The notes: generated from the sequence alone by a model not told the origin. Positions 15,609-23,868 are shown, counted from the stretch's first letter. The stretch is DNA of 64,000 nucleotides from Paenilisteria newyorkensis (GCF_000766145.1 NZ_JNFB01000013.1:1-64000), one strand, 5' to 3'. Program-made: numbers and translations.

Positions 15609-15645
15609 AGCGAATCTAACACAAGTGCATTGTGTTAGATTCGCT
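15609..15645. repeat. Perfect 16-bp inverted repeat, candidate recombination core
   Basis: AGCGAATCTAACACAA (15609-15624), spacer GTGCA, TTGTGTTAGATTCGCT (15630-15645). The inner arm ATCTAACA is shared with the repeat at the recombinase promoter. Arm and spacer sizes are like dif/XerCD sites. The T-run after the right arm means it could also act as a plus-strand terminator. Confidence 0.6.
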
Positions 15646-15657
15646 TTTTTATTTTTC

Positions 15658-15686
15658 AGTATCACACAATGCCATTATGTGATACT
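15658..15686. repeat. Third inverted repeat near the recombinase
   Basis: AGTATCACA and TGTGATACT arms around an 11-base centre, 13 bp from the preceding repeat. It may be an accessory site or operator. The remaining sequence up to 15848 holds only the ribosome site (AGAAGGAG) and probable promoter of the next gene. Confidence 0.45.
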
Positions 15687-15848
15687 CGAATAAACATTAA
15701 TGAAAGCCAATTCACACCAGTTTCATCTATTATATTTTGAACAACTACTTTTTATCTTCGCACACCCAATTAAATTCATTTTGTTCCATTTAGCCACCCA
15801 ACATTACTTTATGGTACAATAAACTTATAATTAGAAGGAGATGACAAT

Positions 15849-16499
15849 GTGATTTCTGAAATAGTCAAGGATATTAAAAACAAAAAATTTCAAAAAATCG
15901 ATGTTTTGTTCCACGGATACACTAAAAAATATCGAAGAAAGGGTTTTAAATACTTACTATATTATTTTATTTTTACTATAATCACTCTTATTATGTTGCC
16001 TAAATTACATACAAATCCAACGGTTAACTTTTGGATAGTTTACGTACTTGTCTTGATTACATGTGCGTTGCTTACTTATTACTTTGCATTCACTCAACAA
16101 TTAGCTCTTAAAAAATTAAATTACACAAATATCGTGGCTTTTAAAATAAATAAATTAAAGCGAATTTTAATTTCAAAAAATTGCTTAACCACACAAAAAA
16201 TCGATGTTATTTCCAAAAATATAAAATCCAAAACAATGGTTACACCCATTTGGTTTTATTCCGTATTAGCAGCTGTTTTCTTACCTGTATGGAATCAACT
16301 TGTTGGGGTACTCATTAAAGAAAATAATTTATCAGATATTTTCACCGTGTCACTTGCCACACTTTTTTTAGTCATATTCATTCGCCATATTTTAGATATT
16401 TTTATTCCCCTTACAATACATAATGAGTTTAACTCCGGAAAAAAATTATTGCCTCTTCTTGAAGAATTGAAGATAGAAATTGAGCTTGCACAAAATTAA
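15849..16499 (+). CDS. Membrane protein of unknown function, four membrane segments
   Basis: A 216-residue protein starting at GTG with AGAAGGAG 8 nt before it. Hydrophobic segments lie at about 34-52, 61-82, 137-155 and 165-185 in two pairs, with basic cytoplasmic stretches between them. It is markedly AT-rich and lysine-rich, as are the PARIS-like genes that follow on the other strand, suggesting a shared recent origin. No family was recognised. Confidence 0.7.
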   Translation: MISEIVKDIKNKKFQKIDVLFHGYTKKYRRKGFKYLLYYFIFTIITLIMLPKLHTNPTVNFWIVYVLVLITCALLTYYFAFTQQLALKKLNYTNIVAFKINKLKRILISKNCLTTQKIDVISKNIKSKTMVTPIWFYSVLAAVFLPVWNQLVGVLIKENNLSDIFTVSLATLFLVIFIRHILDIFIPLTIHNEFNSGKKLLPLLEELKIEIELAQN

Positions 16500-16698
16500 T
16501 CTCAGTTGAAACGATAGATGTGAGAATCTCGGTTTACACAAGTGTTTTTCTGAAATCTATATAACCAAATATGAATATAGATATCGACTTGGCACGATGT
16601 TCTTTAGAAATCGGATACATGAAATAAATATCTCTCTTAACGTCTCTTTTCTTCTATCGTATAGACTCGGCTTTATAGAGCAACTTTTAAGCATCCAG

Positions 16699-16730
16699 TG
16701 AGACCAGTATGTTTCTGTTTACTGGTCTCA
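16699..16730. repeat. Inverted repeat between convergent genes
   Basis: TGAGACCAGTA and TACTGGTCTCA arms around 10 bases, without a T-run on either side. It probably still marks the end of both convergent transcripts. The rest of 16500-16780 shows nothing I can call. Confidence 0.4.
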
Positions 16731-16780
16731 TTCGACGTGTCTCAATGTCTTAATTTCTAGACGATATAAGCATCAATCTT

Positions 16781-17674
16781 TTAAACAATTGCGATTCCAT
16801 CTATTTTATCCCATAATTCATAAAAATTTTCAATTGGTGTTTTCACAAGAAAATGAAAAAAGGCCGATTTTTCTGTCCATGGCCGAATAGAAGTATCGAT
16901 CATCTTTGCCCTATTATTAATTTCATAAATAAGGTAAGTATAATAATATTTTCCCTTTACCAATTCATGCATTCCTTTTAATGGCCTATTTAAGTAATAT
17001 TTCTCTATATCATCAAAACTAGTATCGAAATCAAACCCTTTTTTAGTACAACGTATTTTTATATTTTCTATTTCTTGATTTATCCTCTGCGTACATAGCT
17101 TTCCTTTCTTACTATCATAGAATTTATGCGGAGATAAAGACGTATTTTTTCCTAATTCATATTTATGGGAAATAACAAAGCAAATAAATAGATCTTTAAG
17201 TTCTAAATACATATTTTCAATCCACATACTCCAATCAGAGAAAACAGGTTCAATATCGTGGTGACTCTTACTTAATAGCAGTGAACGAAGGGCATAGATT
17301 GTTGGAGTTTTATCAATCAAATAATTTTCAAATGTGAAATTTCCCCACCTCAAAAAATGTTTGTCCACCGGATCATCATCCTTAGACCAAATCGTAAAAT
17401 CCTTGTCTACTAAAAAAAGAATGTTTTCAACATCTAAGCTGTTACTTTTCCATTTTAAAAATTTTTCAATAACAGCACTCCTTGAGAGACACCTATAAAT
17501 ATTCACCTCAAACATTCCTGTGTACTTTCTGTCTAGAAGCTCTGAATATGCTAAATCTCCATTTTGATCCTCAACAAATAAATTAAATTTCTGTTTTTTA
17601 TCCCCTGCATTCCATATGGCCATTTCGGCAAGTAATGAATCTTCATCTCGAATTGGTAAGCTATTCACCCTCAT
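16781..17674 (-). CDS. DUF4435 (TOPRIM-like) nuclease candidate, PARIS AriB-like
   Basis: A 297-residue protein with the TOPRIM-type acidic residues expected of DUF4435: NLFVEDQNGDLAY (Glu35, Asp36) and ILFLVDKDF (Asp90, Asp92). The ATG at 17674 was chosen because GGGAG precedes it and it overlaps the upstream ATPase gene by 14 bp; a longer frame into that gene has no ribosome site. An AAA ATPase with a DUF4435 partner is the gene pair of PARIS anti-phage systems, where AriA senses an anti-restriction protein and releases the AriB effector nuclease. The assignment rests on gene order and motifs, not on close similarity. Confidence 0.78.
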   Translation of the reverse strand: MRVNSLPIRDEDSLLAEMAIWNAGDKKQKFNLFVEDQNGDLAYSELLDRKYTGMFEVNIYRCLSRSAVIEKFLKWKSNSLDVENILFLVDKDFTIWSKDDDPVDKHFLRWGNFTFENYLIDKTPTIYALRSLLLSKSHHDIEPVFSDWSMWIENMYLELKDLFICFVISHKYELGKNTSLSPHKFYDSKKGKLCTQRINQEIENIKIRCTKKGFDFDTSFDDIEKYYLNRPLKGMHELVKGKYYYTYLIYEINNRAKMIDTSIRPWTEKSAFFHFLVKTPIENFYELWDKIDGIAIV

Positions 17675-18971
17675 TGAACTTTTCTCCCTTAACCTCAAAC
17701 ACATTATCATAATATTTATTAACAACATCTGGAGAATGCGTAGCCACAATAATTTGCGTTTGATGGCTATAATCAATGATTGTTTTGAGTAATTTTTTTT
17801 GCCAAGCGATATGCAGTGAAAGTTCTGGTTCATCGACCATGAACACTTTTCCTTCTTTTTTTGTTTCAATATTTAAAATCGAGAAAATTAGTAATATTAT
17901 TAATTGCTTTTCACCTGAAGATAAAAATTTCAACTCAAGGGGCTCTCTCTCATGATCATCTATATTATTAAAGAATAGAGTCTCCTCATGATATACAGAT
18001 TTTCGTTCCTTTATAACTTTATCCGTGTCTGAAAAATATTGATTTAATTCTTGAATTAAATCTTTTTCCCCTTTTTCAAGTTTATCCAAATGTTCTTTTT
18101 TATTTGCGATTTGTGTCATTACATTATCCAGTTTATTTAACTGCAACAGTGTGTAATAGTAATTCTCATCCTTCCCACCCGCAATCTTTAAATACATATA
18201 TTCTCTTACCAGTTTATCAATATTAGCATTTACCTCTTTATTATCAAATACTTTCTTAAAATCTTCTTTCAGCTCTGCTAATTTATCACTCGAAAAATCA
18301 TCTATTTTATGATTAATCGGTAACGATATTTCCGTCATCATACTTTTTTCGATTTGATTTTGGATAGCTAGGCTAGTTTCTTTAACAAAGTATCTGTGAT
18401 CTTTAAAGTAAATCTGAGCTAGCGCTAAAGATGAGTCTACTCTGGTGTTAGCAAGCTCCTTTCTTTCTACATAATGCCTTCTATTCAAATTTGAACGAAA
18501 ATCACGGCCAGATATAGTAACATTCCTGTCAATTGGCAAATAAATAATATCTAACAACTTTTGGTAAGTATCTTTTTTTCTTCTCATTTTTTTACCTATT
18601 ACCGAGTCTATTTCCATGTATTCTTCTTCGTATATAACTTTACCCGATGTCTGATACTTTATTTTTATATCCTCATTGAGATTCTCAGAAAAAACAGTGT
18701 TATTGTCAATAAAAACCTGGAAGCGATCTTCTAGTCTATACGCTTCAATAACTACATCTTCCTTATTATCATCAGATAAATAACAGACTAAAGAGTTAAA
18801 TTTATATTTTTTCAACTCTTTTACATTTCCGCTGATTAAGCTGTGAATAATATTTAGAATTGTAGTTTTCCCACTTCCATTTAGTCCAAAAAGAATAGTT
18901 AGTTTCTTGTCAAACCTTAGTTCATATGTTTTACCATATAAATTCTCTATTTTTAAAGTGTTTATGTACAT
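17661..18971 (-). CDS. ABC/SMC-type AAA ATPase, PARIS AriA-like
   Basis: A 436-residue ATPase with Walker A GLNGSGKT (29-36), the ABC signature region KFLSSGEKQLIILLIF (about 350-365), Walker B KVFMVDEPELSLH and a final IIVATHSPDVV H-loop. The central 150-330 region is long, charged and helical. Size and layout match AAA_15/OLD-like ATPases that pair with DUF4435 nucleases. The start follows AAGGAGGAG. Base composition is lower in GC than the transfer genes, which suggests separate acquisition. Confidence 0.85.
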   Translation of the reverse strand: MYINTLKIENLYGKTYELRFDKKLTILFGLNGSGKTTILNIIHSLISGNVKELKKYKFNSLVCYLSDDNKEDVVIEAYRLEDRFQVFIDNNTVFSENLNEDIKIKYQTSGKVIYEEEYMEIDSVIGKKMRRKKDTYQKLLDIIYLPIDRNVTISGRDFRSNLNRRHYVERKELANTRVDSSLALAQIYFKDHRYFVKETSLAIQNQIEKSMMTEISLPINHKIDDFSSDKLAELKEDFKKVFDNKEVNANIDKLVREYMYLKIAGGKDENYYYTLLQLNKLDNVMTQIANKKEHLDKLEKGEKDLIQELNQYFSDTDKVIKERKSVYHEETLFFNNIDDHEREPLELKFLSSGEKQLIILLIFSILNIETKKEGKVFMVDEPELSLHIAWQKKLLKTIIDYSHQTQIIVATHSPDVVNKYYDNVFEVKGEKFNEGE

Positions 18972-19077
18972 AAAACTCCTCCTTATTTGATTTATTTCTT
19001 AAATAGCATAACAAGCTTTTTCACCCTCCATTATTTCTCTCTTTTTCCCATCATAAACAAATACCTCACCTGTGTCA

Positions 19078-19106
19078 AAATTATCTCTCAATATAGTATA
19101 TTTCAA
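19078..19106 (-). promoter_or_regulatory. Candidate promoter of the PARIS-like pair
   Basis: Minus-strand TTGAAA (19106-19101), 17 bp, TAATTT (19083-19078). It leaves a leader of about 100 nt with very short reading frames but no strong terminator. Confidence 0.45.
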
Positions 19107-19155
19107 AACTCATTTTTGGACAATGTGACATACGATTTTCATACTTTTTTTAATG

Positions 19156-19179
19156 TGTCAAAAAGTATGCTTTTTGACA
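19156..19179. repeat. TGTCAAAAAG palindrome
   Basis: TGTCAAAAAG (19156-19165), loop TATG, CTTTTTGACA (19170-19179). It lies between the PARIS-like promoter and the end of the ArsD-like gene, so it could end that transcript or serve as an operator. A similar 26-bp palindrome lies at 23441-23466. Confidence 0.5.
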
Positions 19180-19296
19180 TACATAGAAAGAGCATCACTT
19201 TTCAGCGCGCCCTTTCTTTGCTATTTTAATGGCTACTTTATCGACATCTACCCAAAAAAGCCCCTATCTTTCAATAGGGACTCTAGCATCACTTAT

Positions 19297-19644
19297 CTAT
19301 CTATCATCATCAGAATATTGGATGGCAATTCCCATATCAAATATTTCCTCAACTTCTTTTGTATTAAGAAGTCCGTTGGTTTTGATTATTTGGTTGTCGC
19401 GAATTATAATAGGCAACATCTTACTGCCGTCTTTGTTCAATACGCTTAGGACTGATTCATTTTCGAGAAATGGGGCGATCGAATCCTCCAAATAAAACGT
19501 GTTGATAACAAGCTGTTTATCCATTACAAACAAGTAATCTTTCGCAAAATCTTCTTCTAATATAGTATTAAACATCTGTAACTCTACTTCATCAGATTGT
19601 TGTAGACGTTCTCGCGAATCGAGAAAAAAAGTAAGGTTTATCAT
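19297..19644 (-). CDS. ArsD-like protein lacking the arsenic-binding cysteines
   Basis: This 115-residue protein has the ArsD-type thioredoxin fold pattern: a FFLDSR start, the middle FLENESVLSVLNKDG and the strand pair MLPIIIRDNQIIKTNGLL followed by NTKEVEEIF. ArsD needs Cys12, Cys13 and Cys18 to bind arsenite; this protein has none. Its ATG overlaps the stop of the 800-residue secreted protein gene (ATGA), so the two are translationally coupled. No arsA, arsB or arsR is present. A role linked to the secreted protein, not arsenic, is more likely. It would stay in the cytoplasm, with no signal peptide. Confidence 0.7.
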   Translation of the reverse strand: MINLTFFLDSRERLQQSDEVELQMFNTILEEDFAKDYLFVMDKQLVINTFYLEDSIAPFLENESVLSVLNKDGSKMLPIIIRDNQIIKTNGLLNTKEVEEIFDMGIAIQYSDDDR

Positions 19645-22043
19645 TTGCCTAGTGTTACACCTCCAACTGTTTTCCAAGCTGACACGGTACCCATTCCTGT
19701 AGTAATACGAGATACCGCTTTCGCAGTGAAATAATTCTTTTTACCTGTATACGTAGAGTATACCCCGCCACTAAATGCATAAGGTTTGCCGTATATGGAT
19801 ACATTCGATGTCGTTTTTACCGACGTTCCTAATTGTATTTGAGTAGATGCCGCAAAAAGCGGTGAATTGCTAGACCTAATCAAGTATTTAGTGTATGCCA
19901 GTGTAGCATTTTCCCGTTTGGTAGAGCCTGATAGCCATACAACATTAGCTTTCCTTGCCATACCTCCTGTTTGGTATACCTCAGCTAGGAAAAATTCGTC
20001 TTCATCTGTAAAACCATCCATCAAGTATTCACTTTTCATGTCATCGGGTAACTGGTCTAAAGATACAATTTCCCCCTCTATTACCAGTGGCAGTACTTCT
20101 TCTGACTGTTCATCATCGCTGTAATCACCTAATGAAAAACGCGTGGCATTTTGGAGCGCTATTGTTTCACCGTTAGCATCATAAGCCGTTATCCTAGCAT
20201 AATAGTTCTCTGTATTCGCGAAATTAGGGTTATTTACTTTGTATACTTCAGATGGGTTACTCGATAATTCTTGCCCCTTATTATCATGGTGTAGCCCTTT
20301 AAATCCATTGATAATTTCTTGATTTGTCGGCCAAATTCCTTTATCTTTAGATGTCCATTCATAGTTTTCTCCTACATCATAACCATTGTATAAATAGCCA
20401 TCTGATAGCCATACTTTATAGCCCGCTGCGTTTGCGACTCCTCCCCATCTTAACGTGAAGGAACCTTGATTATCGCTAACTGTACTCTCTACATCTGCAA
20501 ATGATAAATCTTCTAGTGGCATTGTAACAACTCCAGCCTCTGAAACAGGGCTTTCTTGATCAGCAAATACCGCTACCACACGCGTATAATAAAACAACCG
20601 ATCACTATAGTTCACATTTGGATTCGCTTTGTTCGCTGCGATATATGTTTGCATCGGATCCATTGGTAGCTCACTACCTGTCCCATCTGTATGCAACTGG
20701 TAGTTTCCATTCGCAATATCTGTTTTGGATGCCCATAATTTCTTCCCTTTGGTACTCCAGTTCGTTGTTTTACCTACGTTTACGTATTGGTAGTTAAACC
20801 CGTTGAACAGGCCAACTTTATAGGAAATGGCATCAGCAACTGGTTGCCAGCTGACATCCAAATACCCTTTACTTGCATCCTCTTCTGAACGATAACTCGT
20901 TACCGTTGGTTTCGCCATTTGCTCGATTGGCATGATAGCATCCGTGATATCTGATGTTGGACCGTCTCCCCACGGATAAACGGCTAGAATACGCACGATA
21001 TATTTCTTCTGGTTACGTAAGCCAAACGTACTTCCTGCTTGGTAGCCGTTCTCGTACAATGCACGTGGATCACTCGCAAATTCCACGCCCTTGCCATCTT
21101 GGTGGAATTTGTATTGTTTATTCGCTATTTCTGCTTGTGTTGGGAAGATGTTTTTCCCTTTGGTAGACCAATTGGTCACATTCCCTGTGTTGAAATACTC
21201 ATAGTTGTAGCCGTTGCTGATGACTACTTTATAATCAATCGCGCCGGATACCGCTTGCCATGATATATCCATGTGACCCGTTCCCGTTCCAGCACCACTA
21301 GATGTCGTTTTAATTGTCGATTTCTCAGGTTTCGCTGGTAACGTTTCTGGTGGCATAACAGCCTCGGTAATATCCGATGTTGGCCCATCGCCGCTAGCAT
21401 AAATCGCTAAAATACGGACAATATATTTCTTTTGACCACGCAAGGTCCAGGTCGTTCCTGCTTTAAAGGTGTTCTCGTATAGCTGCGTCGGATCATTCGC
21501 AAATTCAGTTCCTTTTCCATCGGTGTGGAAGCGATACAATCCTTTGTCTAATTCTGCTTTGGTTGGAAAAATACCTTTGCCTTTCGTCGTCCAGGATGTC
21601 ACATTACCTACCGTAAAATACTCGTAGTTATAGCCGTTTCCAATAATCACTTTATAACCCGTTGCTCCTGGCATCGCTTTCCACGATAAGTTCATGGCGC
21701 CTGTACCTGTGCCAACACCGTTCGATACTGTTTTGATTGTCGCTTTTTCTGGTTTATCCTGAACACTTCTTAACATTCTTTTTCCCTCATAATAAGGATC
21801 TTTCCAATCACCGTCTACCTTCGTAGAAGAAACTTCTGTATTCTCATCTTCTACTACTTGTTTGTCTGTCTGATCAGCTCCCGTTTGTTCTTCTGCAACT
21901 TCTGTTTGTTCTGGTGTGCCTTCTATTATTCCATCTGCTGGTGGCACTTCTTGTTCCGCATGCGGTTCGTATGCTGGAATCGTAGACACGATCATTGCAA
22001 TAGCGATCATGACTAAAAGTAATCTTGATAGTCCCTTTTTCAT
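19641..22043 (-). CDS. Large secreted protein with four fibronectin type III-like repeats
   Basis: An 800-residue protein. A signal peptide (about 1-30) and an acidic linker rich in E, Q and T (30-95) precede four related repeats of about 135 residues (starting near 98, 232, 372 and 512), each with the pattern SWKAMPGATGYKVIIGNGYN, a TSWTTKGKGIFPT-like segment and YIVRILAIYASGDGPTSDI. The unique C-terminal part (about 660-800) may be the functional domain. No LPxTG sorting signal or membrane anchor is seen, so it should be released or bound non-covalently. Repeats 1 and 2 are highly similar, showing recent duplication. Adhesion or a plasmid-borne surface role is plausible. Confidence 0.85.
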   Translation of the reverse strand: MKKGLSRLLLVMIAIAMIVSTIPAYEPHAEQEVPPADGIIEGTPEQTEVAEEQTGADQTDKQVVEDENTEVSSTKVDGDWKDPYYEGKRMLRSVQDKPEKATIKTVSNGVGTGTGAMNLSWKAMPGATGYKVIIGNGYNYEYFTVGNVTSWTTKGKGIFPTKAELDKGLYRFHTDGKGTEFANDPTQLYENTFKAGTTWTLRGQKKYIVRILAIYASGDGPTSDITEAVMPPETLPAKPEKSTIKTTSSGAGTGTGHMDISWQAVSGAIDYKVVISNGYNYEYFNTGNVTNWSTKGKNIFPTQAEIANKQYKFHQDGKGVEFASDPRALYENGYQAGSTFGLRNQKKYIVRILAVYPWGDGPTSDITDAIMPIEQMAKPTVTSYRSEEDASKGYLDVSWQPVADAISYKVGLFNGFNYQYVNVGKTTNWSTKGKKLWASKTDIANGNYQLHTDGTGSELPMDPMQTYIAANKANPNVNYSDRLFYYTRVVAVFADQESPVSEAGVVTMPLEDLSFADVESTVSDNQGSFTLRWGGVANAAGYKVWLSDGYLYNGYDVGENYEWTSKDKGIWPTNQEIINGFKGLHHDNKGQELSSNPSEVYKVNNPNFANTENYYARITAYDANGETIALQNATRFSLGDYSDDEQSEEVLPLVIEGEIVSLDQLPDDMKSEYLMDGFTDEDEFFLAEVYQTGGMARKANVVWLSGSTKRENATLAYTKYLIRSSNSPLFAASTQIQLGTSVKTTSNVSIYGKPYAFSGGVYSTYTGKKNYFTAKAVSRITTGMGTVSAWKTVGGVTLGK

Positions 22044-22327
22044 CTTGTTAAGCCCCTTTTCTATTTGTAGTTGTGCTCCTTGCTAGTAGCTACTAACAAT
22101 AAAACTAAACTAAAATGTAGCATATTATAGATGCTGAAGCAATAGATTTTTTCTTATATATGTAAATATGGGAGAACTATTGCCGTGCTTTCATCCCATA
22201 TATTATCCTTTATACCTTTTAAAATTACGTATTATCAGGCACTACACTAATTGTTATCACTTTACTTGTTTTTTCATGTTAAAAGTCTATTAGATCACCT
22301 TCTATTTTATCCAATGATTACCGAACA

Positions 22328-22456
22328 GTACATGACTTCATGTTTTTTCAAGATTACACTTTTACAATCCCTTTTAGTGTTATCTCTCTCTTTATACAAA
22401 AAATCTACATACACTGAAAATACCCTTCACCAAGTCTAGTAAAAGCATTTTTTATG
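22328..22456 (+). ncRNA. Copy 2 of the structured RNA element (probably degenerate)
   Basis: GATTACACT (22352-22360) pairs with AGTGTTATC (22376-22384) at 8 of 9 positions around a 15-base loop containing ACAATCCCTTTT. The loop has the same length and nearly the same sequence as copy 1 (12500-12514), while the stem differs but still pairs. ACATGAC upstream and TACATACACTGAA downstream are also shared. The -10 hexamer is replaced by a T-run and the terminator stem is weak, so this copy may not be expressed. Nothing else was recognised in 22044-22537 except an imperfect TATGGGA/TCCCATA repeat. Confidence 0.5.
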
Positions 22457-22537
22457 AATTTTGGCACCATTTTGTAATACTCATAGTTAACTTATTTTTC
22501 ATAGCCATTTTTATTATTACTCGCAGTAACAATAAAA

Positions 22538-23299
22538 TTATTTCCAAATACTCATGAGTTCCATCTGTTCTTTTAAAGCGACTAATTTTCTATACAAATG
22601 CGACGCATCTGTCAACGTTCTTGTTTTAGAAACTTTCCATATTATCTTAGCCCCGGTCTTGTTGTCGCTTGTTGTAATTTGCTTCACCGCATCATCATCC
22701 CAATGATAGTCACTTTGCATCGTCTTATACGTCTCTAGTAACTCATCTCGTTCAATGGCTACAGCCTCGCCTACAATATTCATCATGAAATCGACCAGTC
22801 TTGTATCCATGCTATACCCCTCGTTTCCGAGTTGATCTAAACGATAAATTGTACCGTTCATTCGAAAGAAGCTTCCAAGCATGTCAATATCTATACTTGA
22901 TTTTGGGGTTTTCCTATCTTGTTGAAAGAAGAGTCGATCTGACATCACTAAAAAAGGCTTGCTATCACGGAAGTGGCTTTTTATTCTTTCTCTCACTTCC
23001 GAGCGTTTGACACTACAATAATGTTCGTAGATGCCTCTCCACAATAGTTCCTTATCCCTCTCATCAATCACCTGCATGGCATCCGCATATCCCCTGTCAT
23101 AGCTTGCTTTATACTTTTCGTTACTTTGAGTAACAATAAAATCTTGTAGTCCCTCTTCAGGTATTTGCCATCCTTCTTTGAGCGTATTCTGATAGGCACC
23201 TGGAACTTTCCCTGCTCGTAACCAACGTCGGAAAACTTGTACACTTGATGTGATCTGTTCCTTTTTCAATATCTCTAAAGCCTCTGTGACATTTAACAT
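22538..23299 (-). CDS. Helix-turn-helix DNA-binding protein with TTACTnnAGTAA operators
   Basis: A 253-residue protein. Residues 1-55 (NVTEALEILKKEQITSSVQV, RRWLRAGKVPGAYQN, GWQIPEEGLQDFI) match an excisionase/MerR-like winged helix seen in regulators of Gram-positive mobile elements. The remainder is helical, charged and unrecognised. The ATG at 23299 has AAGGGG upstream; a GTG three codons earlier is too close to that site. Palindromes TTACTATAGTAA and TTACTCAAGTAA overlap or flank its promoter, and two looser copies occur in and just after the gene, so autorepression is likely. Confidence 0.75.
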   Translation of the reverse strand: MLNVTEALEILKKEQITSSVQVFRRWLRAGKVPGAYQNTLKEGWQIPEEGLQDFIVTQSNEKYKASYDRGYADAMQVIDERDKELLWRGIYEHYCSVKRSEVRERIKSHFRDSKPFLVMSDRLFFQQDRKTPKSSIDIDMLGSFFRMNGTIYRLDQLGNEGYSMDTRLVDFMMNIVGEAVAIERDELLETYKTMQSDYHWDDDAVKQITTSDNKTGAKIIWKVSKTRTLTDASHLYRKLVALKEQMELMSIWK

Positions 23300-23318
23300 C
23301 ACTACCACGCCCCTTATA

Positions 23319-23370
23319 TTACTATAGTAACATTAAAAATGCGTTGAATCAAATAATATTACTCAAGTAA
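23319..23370 (-). promoter_or_regulatory. Promoter with two TTACTnnAGTAA operators
   Basis: Minus-strand TTGATT (23352-23347), 17 bp, TACTAT (23329-23324). Operator TTACTATAGTAA (23319-23330) covers the -10, and TTACTCAAGTAA (23359-23370) lies just upstream of the -35. Looser copies with a 3-base centre lie at 23121-23133 (inside the gene) and 22517-22529 (after it). Three of the four are followed by CAATAAAAT. Confidence 0.65.
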
Positions 23371-23440
23371 CAATAAAAATATTTATGACGATGAGTTATG
23401 GCACCTCTCCCAACCTATTAAAGTCTACACATTAAAAGAA

Positions 23441-23466
23441 GTGTCAAAACTTATAAGTTTTGACAC
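23441..23466. terminator. Perfect 26-bp palindrome, possible terminator
   Basis: The arm GTGTCAAAACTTA repeats inverted without a break. It sits in the 296-bp gap between the genes at 23299 and 23596 and could end the latter's transcript, although no T-run follows. It resembles the TGTCAAAAAG palindrome at 19156. No gene was seen in the rest of the gap. Confidence 0.4.
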
Positions 23467-23595
23467 CGAATAAAACATTAGTGCTACTCGCACTTTCAAT
23501 TAAGGATTCCTAGCTATGACCATAAAATTCGTTAAACGCCATTTACATTAGCAAATGTGTGCCACTTAAATCCAAAAATAGCAGATCAGAAGCAC

Positions 23596-23868
23596 TTACT
23601 GTTTATTTTTATCAATAAGATCCTCATATTGCTTATAATCTTTTACCGCTTGAGTAAGCCCAGTTGCAGTGAGATCGTATGGGGTTTCCGCTTTATCAGA
23701 TGGTGTAAGTTCTCCAAATGGTTCTAAAATCCGATATCCGACTGTGTACTTCTTCGAAATTGTATTAAAAATTATATATATTTCATAGTCTTTCCTACGT
23801 TTACTGAAATCAGGCACGGTACCTATTTTATCCATATTCGCTACACATCGTTTATGCAAGGACATCAT
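23596..23868 (-). CDS. Hypothetical small protein
   Basis: A 90-residue protein with a mixed alpha/beta appearance (YEIYIIFNTISKKYTVGYRI then AETPYDLTATGLTQAVKDYK). The sequence between about residues 25 and 75 looks like a single compact domain. The ribosome site is weak, and several ATGs near the start make the exact N-terminus uncertain. It lies downstream of the gene at 23925 in the same direction. Confidence 0.6.
   Translation of the reverse strand: MMSLHKRCVANMDKIGTVPDFSKRRKDYEIYIIFNTISKKYTVGYRILEPFGELTPSDKAETPYDLTATGLTQAVKDYKQYEDLIDKNKQ

Noticed and set aside
16699..16730. Rho-independent terminator
   Set aside because: A good stem but no T-run on either strand, so only an inverted repeat is claimed.
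19297..19644. Arsenic resistance
   Set aside because: The ArsD-like protein lacks all arsenite-binding cysteines and no other ars gene is present.
22251..22439. Plus-strand 62-codon frame
   Set aside because: No ribosome site, AT-driven L/S/Y composition, and it overlaps the structured RNA copy 2.
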